The translations under genes were made by a program, and so were the position numbers. Positions 1 through 4,640 of a stretch of DNA of 5,027 bases are shown in pieces. Source of the DNA: Thermococcus sp. (GTDB taxonomy: Archaea; Methanobacteriota_B; Thermococci; Thermococcales; Thermococcaceae); the NCBI GenBank assembly GCA_021160985.1, contig JAGHBN010000184.1:1-5027 (forward strand), given 5' to 3'. Numbering within the stretch: the stretch's first letter is position 1; each line of letters opens with the position of its first letter. Under the pieces are notes generated by a model that saw only the letters and a list, made by a program, of their open reading frames with translations, searched no databases and was not told where the DNA came from.

Positions 1-698
1 TTATAGAGGGTAGGAACATCTACGAGGTTGAGTTTGGTGGAGGGGCCAAGAAGAAGCTCGATGATATTAGGAACAAGGTCGTGCCGACGGTTCCCGGCCA
101 CCATCAGCTAAAGGCCTACGATCCCGAGCTGAGCTTTGCGGTGGACATAGCTGAGGGGATACTCGCCAAGATTCCCAACCAGAGCGAGAAGGTGCGCATT
201 GGCTTCTGGGAAGCCCTCCTCAGGAACAAGGGACCGAAGAAGGGCTGGCTCTTCAGCCTCGACCACTACAAGCCGGACGGCCAGAGGATGAGGGTAGGGC
301 CGGGGGAGATAGTTGAAATCTCCCTGGAGCCGCTGAAGGTGACGATCAAAAGGCACCTGAAGCCCGGGAAGTTCTACGATGGGCTCGAGCTCCCGATAGA
401 GTTTGGGGACTATGCGATAACCGAGATAGAGGCCGGAAAGTGGTGGTTCGTGCACAGATATTATGACAGGAACGGCAACCTGAAGGGGGAGTACTACAAC
501 ATCAACACGCCGGTCGAGATTTACCCTGACAGGGCGCGCTACGTAGATCTTGAAGTTGACATAGTGAAGTGGCCGGACGGAAAGAAGGAAATAATGGACA
601 AAGAGAAGCTGACCCAGCACTACGAGGACGGGGTCATAAGCGAGAAGTTCTACCGCTCCATCTTGAGGATCGTCCAGGAAGTCTACGAGAGGGTTTAG
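1..698 (+). CDS. fau-1: FAU-1 family RNA-binding protein / probable ribonuclease with DUF402 domain, C-terminal part (5' end outside window)
   Basis: The frame is open from base 3 to the TAG at 696-698 with no stop, giving 231 visible codons, so the gene begins upstream. The GTG at 81 lies inside the continuous frame and is not a likely start. Full-length FAU-1 proteins are, from memory, about 470 residues: an N-terminal S1-like RNA-binding region and a C-terminal DUF402 domain. Here the PTVPGHHQLK segment (codons 82-111) and the following stretch match the FAU-1 linker. The region from about 300 to 640, with WWFVHRYYD, GEYYNINTP and YVDLEVDIVKWPDG, has the DUF402 pattern. Pyrococcus furiosus FAU-1 was described as binding AU-rich RNA, and related proteins are annotated as ribonucleases in rRNA processing, so a cytoplasmic RNA role is likely by homology. 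The stop overlaps the stop of the convergent vapC by 4 bp. I am fairly sure of the family and less sure of the activity. Confidence 0.85.
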   Translation, partial: IEGRNIYEVEFGGGAKKKLDDIRNKVVPTVPGHHQLKAYDPELSFAVDIAEGILAKIPNQSEKVRIGFWEALLRNKGPKKGWLFSLDHYKPDGQRMRVGPGEIVEISLEPLKVTIKRHLKPGKFYDGLELPIEFGDYAITEIEAGKWWFVHRYYDRNGNLKGEYYNINTPVEIYPDRARYVDLEVDIVKWPDGKKEIMDKEKLTQHYEDGVISEKFYRSILRIVQEVYERV

Positions 699-1081
699 GG
701 GAGCAGTTCTATTCCGAGCCTCTCTCCGTCTTTTCTTAACTTTTTGTCGTATGTGGTGAGCCTTCCAAAGTCTTGGGCAGTTGCAAGGATTACCATATCG
801 TTGAAGCGTTTGGGGCTCTTTGTCATATCAAGCGCCCTTTTTATGTATTTCCCGCCGTCTCCGACAACCTTTGTCCTGGGGCTTGAGAGAACGGAGGAAA
901 CAACTTCTTTGATCTCCTCAGTTGAGTATCCCCTTCTCATTAAAAACCAGTAGAGCTCGTATAGAACTATGCTCGGGACGACCCATCTCTCCAGCCCGGC
1001 CAGCAGTTTTCTTGCCTCACCGTTGAGCTCGGAATCACTCAGGATCGCGTACAGGAAGACGTTTGTGTCTATGACGGTCAT
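695..1081 (-). CDS. vapC: PIN-domain endoribonuclease toxin, VapC family
   Basis: This 128-residue protein has the usual length of a single-domain PIN toxin. VapC toxins are Mg-dependent ribonucleases that cut tRNA, rRNA or mRNA and are held inactive by a bound VapB antitoxin. The acidic PIN residues are all visible: D5 in VIDTNVFLY, E42 in LYELYWF, D95 in RFNDMVILATA and D112 in TTYDKKL. The active site therefore looks intact. The ATG overlaps the antitoxin stop as ATGA (1078-1081), which indicates translational coupling and decides the start. The 3' end overlaps fau-1 by 4 bp, so the two opposed stop codons share bases 696-697. Part of the gene is AT-richer than its surroundings (27/60 G+C at 721-780), mildly suggesting later acquisition. 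The RNA target cannot be told from sequence. Confidence 0.9.
   Translation of the reverse strand: MTVIDTNVFLYAILSDSELNGEARKLLAGLERWVVPSIVLYELYWFLMRRGYSTEEIKEVVSSVLSSPRTKVVGDGGKYIKRALDMTKSPKRFNDMVILATAQDFGRLTTYDKKLRKDGERLGIELLP
731..745 (+). terminator. Possible oligo-T terminator for fau-1, inside the vapC antisense strand
   Basis: Two T runs (TTTT at 731-734 and TTTTT at 741-745) lie 33-47 bases beyond the fau-1 stop on the + strand. Archaeal RNA polymerase commonly terminates at T-rich stretches without a hairpin. The position suits fau-1, but the sequence also encodes the C-terminal part of vapC, so it may be chance. Confidence 0.3.
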
Positions 1082-1302
1082 TCCTCTTCACCTATGCCCT
1101 CGAGAATAGTCTCCTCGATTTCCTCAACAGTCAATCCCTCGCCGCCTGGAAGCAGTGGGAGCTCAAGCTCGCTCTTTTTGAGAACCACCTTACCGTCCTC
1201 CACCTCGACGAGCAGGATGTCCCCCACTTTAATGCCAAGCTTTTTCCTGACATCGCTTGGTATAGTAATCTGATAGTTCCTAGTTACCTTTGTCAGACTC
1301 AT
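1078..1302 (-). CDS. vapB: AbrB/SpoVT-type antitoxin, VapB family
   Basis: This 74-residue protein has a swapped-hairpin AbrB-type DNA-binding domain at about residues 3-43: TKVTRNYQITIPSDVRKKLG followed by KVGDILLVEVEDGKVVLKK. A short acidic tail (about 55-74, TVEEIEETI and GIGEEE) is the part expected to wrap around the toxin. Antitoxins of this kind neutralise the cognate VapC and, as a complex with it, repress their own promoter. The start ATG at 1302 is preceded by GGTGAG (1306-1311), a good archaeal ribosome binding site at short spacing, and by a TATA box at 1334-1340. The stop TGA overlaps the vapC start. The gene appears intact. The family assignment is strong; autoregulation is inferred from the family. 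Confidence 0.88.
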   Translation of the reverse strand: MSLTKVTRNYQITIPSDVRKKLGIKVGDILLVEVEDGKVVLKKSELELPLLPGGEGLTVEEIEETILEGIGEEE

Positions 1303-1305
1303 AAT

Positions 1306-1340
1306 CTCACCGGTTATAGTTGGAATGTGAGGGATAAAAA
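1306..1340 (-). promoter_or_regulatory. vapBC promoter, ribosome binding site and possible operator
   Basis: On the - strand a TATA box TTTTTAT (1334-1340) is preceded by a purine-rich GAAAAC element that could be the BRE. The usual spacing of about 26 bases puts transcription start near 1311, giving a leader of roughly 9 bases that contains the GGTGAG ribosome binding site (1306-1311). A short inverted repeat, CTCAC (1306-1310) and GTGAG (1327-1331), flanks the predicted start with half-site centres 21 bp apart. That would suit binding on one DNA face by the VapBC complex, but 5-bp arms are weak evidence. Confidence 0.5.
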
Positions 1341-1436
1341 GTTTTCTGGATAGGCGGCTACCGCGTGATAGAGAAGTACCTCAAGGGCAGGAAGGGAAGA
1401 AAGCTGAGCCTCGATGAGCTTGAGCACATTTTCTGA
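1338..1436 (+). pseudogene. C-terminal remnant of a type ISP-like restriction-modification enzyme / N6-adenine DNA methyltransferase
   Basis: A stop-free stretch from 1338 to the TGA at 1434-1436 encodes about 32 residues with no plausible start; the in-frame triplet before it (1335-1337) is TAA. The residues begin VFWIGGYRVIEKYLKGRKGR and end LSLDELEHIF. From memory, large type ISP and Eco57I-like methyltransferase-nuclease fusions have a conserved C-terminal motif of the form W-I-G-G-Y-x-V-x-x-K-W-L-x-x-R-K-G-R-x-L-S-x-x-D-I-x-H. The match runs the length of the fragment. The catalytic and target-recognition parts are absent. The upstream end coincides with the vapBC promoter, so the rest of the gene was probably deleted or replaced there. 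It could conceivably be the tail of a different methyltransferase subfamily, but it is not a free-standing gene. Confidence 0.65.
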
Positions 1437-1446
1437 TTTTTCCTTT
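1437..1446 (+). terminator. Possible leftover terminator of the methyltransferase remnant
   Basis: TTTTTCCTTT directly follows the remnant's TGA, and a TTTT precedes it at 1429-1432. It looks like an archaeal T-rich terminator that once served the lost gene. It may still shield the next gene from read-through. Confidence 0.35.
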
Positions 1447-1456
1447 ATCCGCAACA

Positions 1457-1491
1457 CTTAAATATTACTCGCTCAGTAATATACTCGGTGA
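1457..1491 (+). promoter_or_regulatory. Promoter and ribosome binding site of the ATPase gene
   Basis: An A/T-rich TATA-like element CTTAAATATT (1457-1466) would place transcription start near 1486-1490, giving a leader of about 10 bases. GGTGA at 1487-1491 lies 5 bases before the ATG at 1497. This is standard spacing for Thermococcales and favours that ATG over the in-frame GTG at 1488, which is part of the ribosome binding site itself. The element is embedded in the repeat cluster 1462-1498. Confidence 0.55.
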
Positions 1492-1498
1492 GTAATAT
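1462..1498 (+). repeat. Inverted/direct repeat cluster over the ATPase promoter and start codon (candidate operator)
   Basis: ATATTACT (1462-1469) and AGTAATAT (1475-1482) are perfect 8-bp inverted arms separated by five bases. A second, direct copy of AGTAATAT lies at 1491-1498 and includes the first two bases of the ATG. The outer pair 1462-1470 and 1490-1498 extends to 9 bp (ATATTACTC / GAGTAATAT). A small nested palindrome ACTC-GGT-GAGT (1483-1493) spans the ribosome binding site. The three half-sites cover the TATA-like element, predicted transcription start and translation start, as expected for a repressor operator. The natural candidate binder is the winged-helix part of the ATPase itself, which is inference. 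Confidence 0.6.
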
Positions 1499-2912
1499 GT
1501 TCTACGACAGGGAGCGCGAGCTTGAGAAGCTCAACGAGGTTTACTCCTACCCTGGTTCAAGCTTCCTCGTGATTTACGGAAGGCGAAGGGTCGGGAAGAC
1601 TGCCTTGGCCAGAGAGTTCTTGAAGGGCAAGCAGGGTCTCTACTTCTTCGTTGGTGAGAAGGACGAGGCCTTGCTCCTTGAGGAGTACTCACGCGAGGTT
1701 GAGGAGAGACTTTCTGACCACCTTCCCCCTTACGTAAGGTCAAAGTTCAGCTCTCTCGAGGAGCTGGTTGAGTTCCTGCTCGACTTCTCACGGGAGGGGA
1801 GGCTGGTTGTGGTCTTTGACGAGTTCCAGAACTTCAGGACGGTTAAGCCTTCTTTCTTTTCCTCCCTCCAGAGGCTCTGGGACGAGAAAAAGGAAACCTC
1901 AAACCTTGTGCTCATCGCGGTAGGCTCGTACGTGGGCATGATTAAGCGAATCTTCATGGACAGAAAGGAGCCCCTCTTTGGCAGGGTGGACGAGTGGATT
2001 AAGCTGAGGCCCTTCGACTTCTGGACTGCTTGGAAATTCGTGCGTTCATTGATTGATGTAAACCCAAAGGATTTCGTTGAACTGTACTCGGCCTTGGGAG
2101 GGATGCCGAGGTATCTCCTCTACGTCCCGCGCTACTACAGTGGGAACACACTTGAAGCGCTCTGGGGCATCTTCTTTGACGAGTTCGCCCCTCTGAGGGA
2201 AGAGGGCCTGAACGTCCTCAAGCTGGAGTTCGGCAGGTTCTATCGAGCGCACTTTTCAATCCTCGAAGCCGTCAGCCTCGGCCACGTTACGCCAAAGGAG
2301 ATAAGCGACAAAACGGGTATGAAGTTGCTGACCGTCGGCAAGTATCTAAGCGAGCTGACCAACCACTTCGAGTACCTGACGAAGGAGGTTCCCGTCACCG
2401 AGAACCCGCTGAAGACGAGAAGGGTGGCCTATCGCATAAGCGACGAATTCTTCAACTTCTGGTTCCGCTTCGTTTACCATAACTACACCGCCCTTGAGGA
2501 AGACCCTGGAAAGGTTTTCGAGCGCTTCAAAGCTGAATTCCCGGCTTTCGTTGGTAAGACCTACGAGAGAATAGCCGTGGAGTTTGTTAGAAGGCTCGAC
2601 CTCGGCTTCAGACCGGAGCGCGTTGGCATGTGGTGGCACAAAGGAAAAGAAATAGACGTTGTTGCCTACGACCGGAAGAACGTCGCCCTCTTCGAGGTGA
2701 AGTGGAGGGACCTAGGCCTGAGGGACGCGAGAAAGGTTTTGAAGTCCCTTGAGAGGAAGGCTGAACTCCTCCCTCTAAAAGGGGATTACCGGTTCGGCAT
2801 CATAGCTAGAGGGCTTGAAGATAAGGAGGAATTGAGGAAAGAGGGCTTTTTGGCCTTTGACCTTGGGGACCTCATTCGCCCACGTCCTCAACGCCCCTCT
2901 CCGTTATCCTGA
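1497..2912 (+). CDS. Archaeal ATPase (ATPase_2 domain) with winged-helix and C-terminal DUF234 PD-(D/E)xK-like domain
   Basis: The 471-residue protein belongs to the archaeal ATP-binding family expanded in Thermococcales. The N-terminal P-loop domain (about 1-220) has Walker A GRRRVGKT (28-35), Walker B VVVFDEFQ (D108, E109) and a sensor-like GSYVGMI around S144. A winged-helix region follows (about 253-300, FSILEAVSLG and TPKEISDKTGM). The DUF234 part (about 300-450) carries KGKEIDVVAYD and ALFEVKW; E385/D387, E400 and K402 fit the E/D-ExK pattern of nuclease-fold proteins. The usual family start, M-F-x-D-R-E-x-E-L, supports the ATG at 1497. The substrate is unknown; such proteins are suspected of roles in DNA transactions, mobile elements or regulation. 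The last 13 residues (459-471, rich in R and P, ending RPSPLS) are encoded antisense to the end of radB and look non-native. The family is certain; nuclease activity is not established. Confidence 0.88.
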   Translation: MFYDRERELEKLNEVYSYPGSSFLVIYGRRRVGKTALAREFLKGKQGLYFFVGEKDEALLLEEYSREVEERLSDHLPPYVRSKFSSLEELVEFLLDFSREGRLVVVFDEFQNFRTVKPSFFSSLQRLWDEKKETSNLVLIAVGSYVGMIKRIFMDRKEPLFGRVDEWIKLRPFDFWTAWKFVRSLIDVNPKDFVELYSALGGMPRYLLYVPRYYSGNTLEALWGIFFDEFAPLREEGLNVLKLEFGRFYRAHFSILEAVSLGHVTPKEISDKTGMKLLTVGKYLSELTNHFEYLTKEVPVTENPLKTRRVAYRISDEFFNFWFRFVYHNYTALEEDPGKVFERFKAEFPAFVGKTYERIAVEFVRRLDLGFRPERVGMWWHKGKEIDVVAYDRKNVALFEVKWRDLGLRDARKVLKSLERKAELLPLKGDYRFGIIARGLEDKEELRKEGFLAFDLGDLIRPRPQRPSPLS

Positions 2913-3537
2913 AGTAGGCCATCAAACCCTCAGGGCGGAAGCGGTGTCTCTCGAGCAGGGCAACCCTCATGCCTGGGGTGGATAGCTTGTCGAGCCTCAG
3001 TATGTCCTTGCAGCGGTAGCCGAGAGTGTGCTCCGCCACCGGCTTCGTTCTCTCGGCCCGGCTGTCGAAGTGAACCTGGTTTATGACGATGACCGGAACC
3101 TCGTTCTTTCTCGCTATCCAGAGCAGAACCTGGAGCTGCTTTGCGAGCTCGTTGGTTAGGTTCTTCCTCTGCTCCTCGGCCCGGTAGTGGGCCGTTATTG
3201 AATCGACGACGACGAGAGAAAAGCTTCCATCAACGACCCGTTTTAGGGAGCCTATAACCCTCCTCTGCTCCTTGAAGTCCGAGGGGGTGAAGAGGATGAA
3301 CCGCTGGAGGGCCTCCTCCGGGTCGAGCCCTCTCTTCTCGGCCATCTGCCGCAGTCTCTCCGGGGAAAATCCCCCCTCCGTGTCAACGTAGGCGATTTTC
3401 TTCCCGCTCAGCAGTCCGGTCTGCATGGCCAGCGTCGTCTTTCCGCTGGCAAAACTGCCGTAGACCTGGGTGAGTACACCCTCGGCAAAACCCCCTCCAA
3501 GGAGCTCGTCTATGGATTTTACCCCCGTTGAGAGCAT
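2872..3537 (-). CDS. radB: DNA repair and recombination protein RadB
   Basis: RadB is the euryarchaeal RadA/Rad51 paralogue that consists only of the RecA core and is thought to assist RadA-mediated homologous recombination. The 221-residue length matches and there is no N-terminal helix-hairpin-helix domain as in RadA. It opens with LSTGVKSIDELLGGGF, then has Walker A GSFASGKTT (27-35), the DTEGGFSPERL segment with the likely catalytic E54, and Walker B LVVVDSIT ending at D112. The loop 2 region follows INQVHFDS, and a basic ERHRFRPEG segment lies near the C-terminus. The ATG at 3537 is served by GGTGTGA (3541-3547), which overlaps the stop of the upstream hydrolase gene; the 9-bp gap suggests one transcript. 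All motifs are intact. The 3' end overlaps the convergent ATPase gene by 41 bp. Confidence 0.95.
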   Translation of the reverse strand: MLSTGVKSIDELLGGGFAEGVLTQVYGSFASGKTTLAMQTGLLSGKKIAYVDTEGGFSPERLRQMAEKRGLDPEEALQRFILFTPSDFKEQRRVIGSLKRVVDGSFSLVVVDSITAHYRAEEQRKNLTNELAKQLQVLLWIARKNEVPVIVINQVHFDSRAERTKPVAEHTLGYRCKDILRLDKLSTPGMRVALLERHRFRPEGLMAYFRITERGVEDVGE

Positions 3538-3546
3538 GCGTCACAC

Positions 3547-4182
3547 CTAAAGTTCGAGCTCCTCGTAAAGGACGGGCTCCCTCACCATCACCCAGACGCG
3601 CCTCTTGCGGAGCTCTTCACGGAGTTTCTCTGGACTGCCCTCGCCGTAGGTGCCGTAGTGCATCGGTATCACGATCTTTGGTCTTATGTCCTCAACTATC
3701 TGCGCCGCCTCCCTCTCGTTCGCAGTTGAGCGGCCGCTTATGGGCACGAGCAGGATGTCAACCTTTCCCCTGAGCCTCTGAAGGTGGGGGGTTGAGTAGG
3801 TGTCGCCAGTGTGGAAGAGTCTCTTGTCGCCCTCGATGAGGTAGCCGAGGGGGTACTGGCTCGATGGATGCTCCATGTAGTAGGCGGTGATCTTCACGCC
3901 GTTCTCGACCTCTATAGTCTCTCCCTCCTGAATTTCCCTCGCCTTGGTGACGCCGTCGCTTATCGCCATCATGTAGACCTGCTTGGGCCCGATGACCGTC
4001 GCGTCCCGGAGCCTCGACAGCAGCTCAACCTTCCCGTAGTGGTCGACGTGCTCGTGGGTTATCAGGATGTAGTCAACCTCACCAATTCGGTCGTCGTCCA
4101 CCTCGGGGTAGGGGTCTATGAGGAATTTCACGCCCTTCGTCTCTATCCAGAAACAGGAATGTCCATACCAGATAATCTTCAT
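3547..4182 (-). CDS. UPF0173-type metal-dependent hydrolase, metallo-beta-lactamase fold
   Basis: The 211-residue protein starts MKIIWYGHSCFWIE, the typical opening of UPF0173 proteins, and has the full metal-ligand set of a metallo-beta-lactamase fold: H43, H45, D47 and H48 in THEHVDHYG, H105 in MEHPSS, D127 in HTGDTY, and H175 in IPMHYGTYGE. Such enzymes bind one or two metal ions, usually zinc, and hydrolyse ester or similar bonds. The true substrate of this family is not known to me. There is no signal peptide, so it should be cytosolic. The ATG at 4182 follows a very strong ribosome binding site (GGAGGAGGT, 4190-4198). It is first in a probable two-gene unit with radB. That linkage might mean a nucleic-acid or nucleotide substrate, but that is speculation. 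Confidence 0.88.
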   Translation of the reverse strand: MKIIWYGHSCFWIETKGVKFLIDPYPEVDDDRIGEVDYILITHEHVDHYGKVELLSRLRDATVIGPKQVYMMAISDGVTKAREIQEGETIEVENGVKITAYYMEHPSSQYPLGYLIEGDKRLFHTGDTYSTPHLQRLRGKVDILLVPISGRSTANEREAAQIVEDIRPKIVIPMHYGTYGEGSPEKLREELRKRRVWVMVREPVLYEELEL

Positions 4183-4189
4183 CGGCTAT

Positions 4190-4226
4190 ACCTCCTCCAA
4201 TTGGTTTGGGGAGAGGTGACTTAAAG
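4190..4226 (-). promoter_or_regulatory. Promoter and strong ribosome binding site for the hydrolase-radB unit
   Basis: On the - strand GAAAAC is followed by a TATA-like CTTTAAG (4220-4226). Standard spacing puts transcription start near 4197, leaving a leader of about 15 bases. GGAGGAGGT (4190-4198) is nearly the full complement of the 16S 3' end and lies 7 bases before the ATG. Confidence 0.55.
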
Positions 4227-4243
4227 TTTTCGTGTTCGCTGAG

Positions 4244-4250
4244 TTTATAA
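4244..4250 (+). promoter_or_regulatory. TATA box for the ASCH-DUF1614 unit
   Basis: TTTATAA is a good archaeal TATA box. Its centre is about 24 bp from that of the opposite-strand promoter, so this is a compact divergent promoter region. Transcription should start near 4273. That would make the ATG at 4272/4275 leaderless or give the ATG at 4281 a leader of only about 8 bases, and it argues against the TTG at 4263 as start. Confidence 0.55.
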
Positions 4251-4280
4251 GTTCCGGGGGCGTTGGGGTCTATGATGGGC

Positions 4281-4640
4281 ATGAAGCGGAAGGGCCTGAT
4301 AGTCAGGGAGCCGTTCGCGAGCATGATAGTGGACGGTGAAAAGGTCTGGGAGATCAGGAAATCGAGGACAAAGGTCAGGGGAGAGATTCTCATCCTCAGC
4401 GGCGGAAAGGCACTCGGAAAGGCCGAACTGGTGGACGTGGTCGGCCCGTTCACTCCGGAGGAGCTCGCCGAACACTCTGAGAAGCACCGTGCGAGCTTGA
4501 GCTTTCTCCGCGAGTACTCCGGTGGAAAGCCCCTCTACGCCTGGGTTCTTAGGAACGCGGAGAGGTTCGCTAGGGCAAAGAGGGTGAAAATTGCCAAGGG
4601 CGCCCAGGTCTGGGCGAACGTGGTGGTGGAGGATGAATAG
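4281..4640 (+). CDS. ASCH-domain protein (PUA-like fold, probable RNA binding)
   Basis: From the ATG at 4281 the product is 119 residues and consists almost wholly of one ASCH domain. The diagnostic G-x-K-x-x-E-x-R motif is seen as GEKVWEIR (G19, K21, E24, R26), after the family-typical opening GLIVREPFASMIVDG. The ILILSGGKALGKAELVDV strands and a C-terminal PLYAWVLRNAERF segment follow. ASCH domains have a PUA-related beta-barrel and are predicted to bind RNA or modified nucleosides; bacterial YqfB of this fold is an N4-acetylcytidine amidohydrolase, but specific function here is unknown. In-frame ATGs at 4272 and 4275 and a TTG at 4263 are alternative starts. The promoter position and family alignment from memory favour 4281. 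The 3' end overlaps the next gene by 8 bp, suggesting cotranscription. Confidence 0.82.
   Translation: MKRKGLIVREPFASMIVDGEKVWEIRKSRTKVRGEILILSGGKALGKAELVDVVGPFTPEELAEHSEKHRASLSFLREYSGGKPLYAWVLRNAERFARAKRVKIAKGAQVWANVVVEDE

Noticed and set aside
81..83. GTG as start of the first gene
   Set aside because: The same frame continues upstream to the window edge with FAU-1-like sequence, so the GTG is an internal valine.
108..620. 170-residue open frame on the - strand
   Set aside because: It is antisense to the DUF402 region of fau-1, with a valine- and leucine-rich composition typical of antisense reading of GC-rich genes and no motif.
1264..1270. AGTAATC inside vapB resembling the ATPase half-site
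   Set aside because: Only six bases of the core match, it is a single copy within coding sequence, and it is likely chance.
1365..1436. Possible 23-residue small gene starting at the GTG at 1365
   Set aside because: It has no ribosome binding site, and the similarity to a methyltransferase C-terminus extends upstream of this codon, so it is a fragment.
1488..1490. GTG as start of the ATPase gene (474 residues)
   Set aside because: The GTG is part of the GGTGA ribosome binding site. The ATG at 1497 has proper spacing and gives the family-typical N-terminus.
3811..4224. 137-residue open frame on the + strand
   Set aside because: It is antisense to the hydrolase, whose complete metal-ligand set shows which strand is coding.
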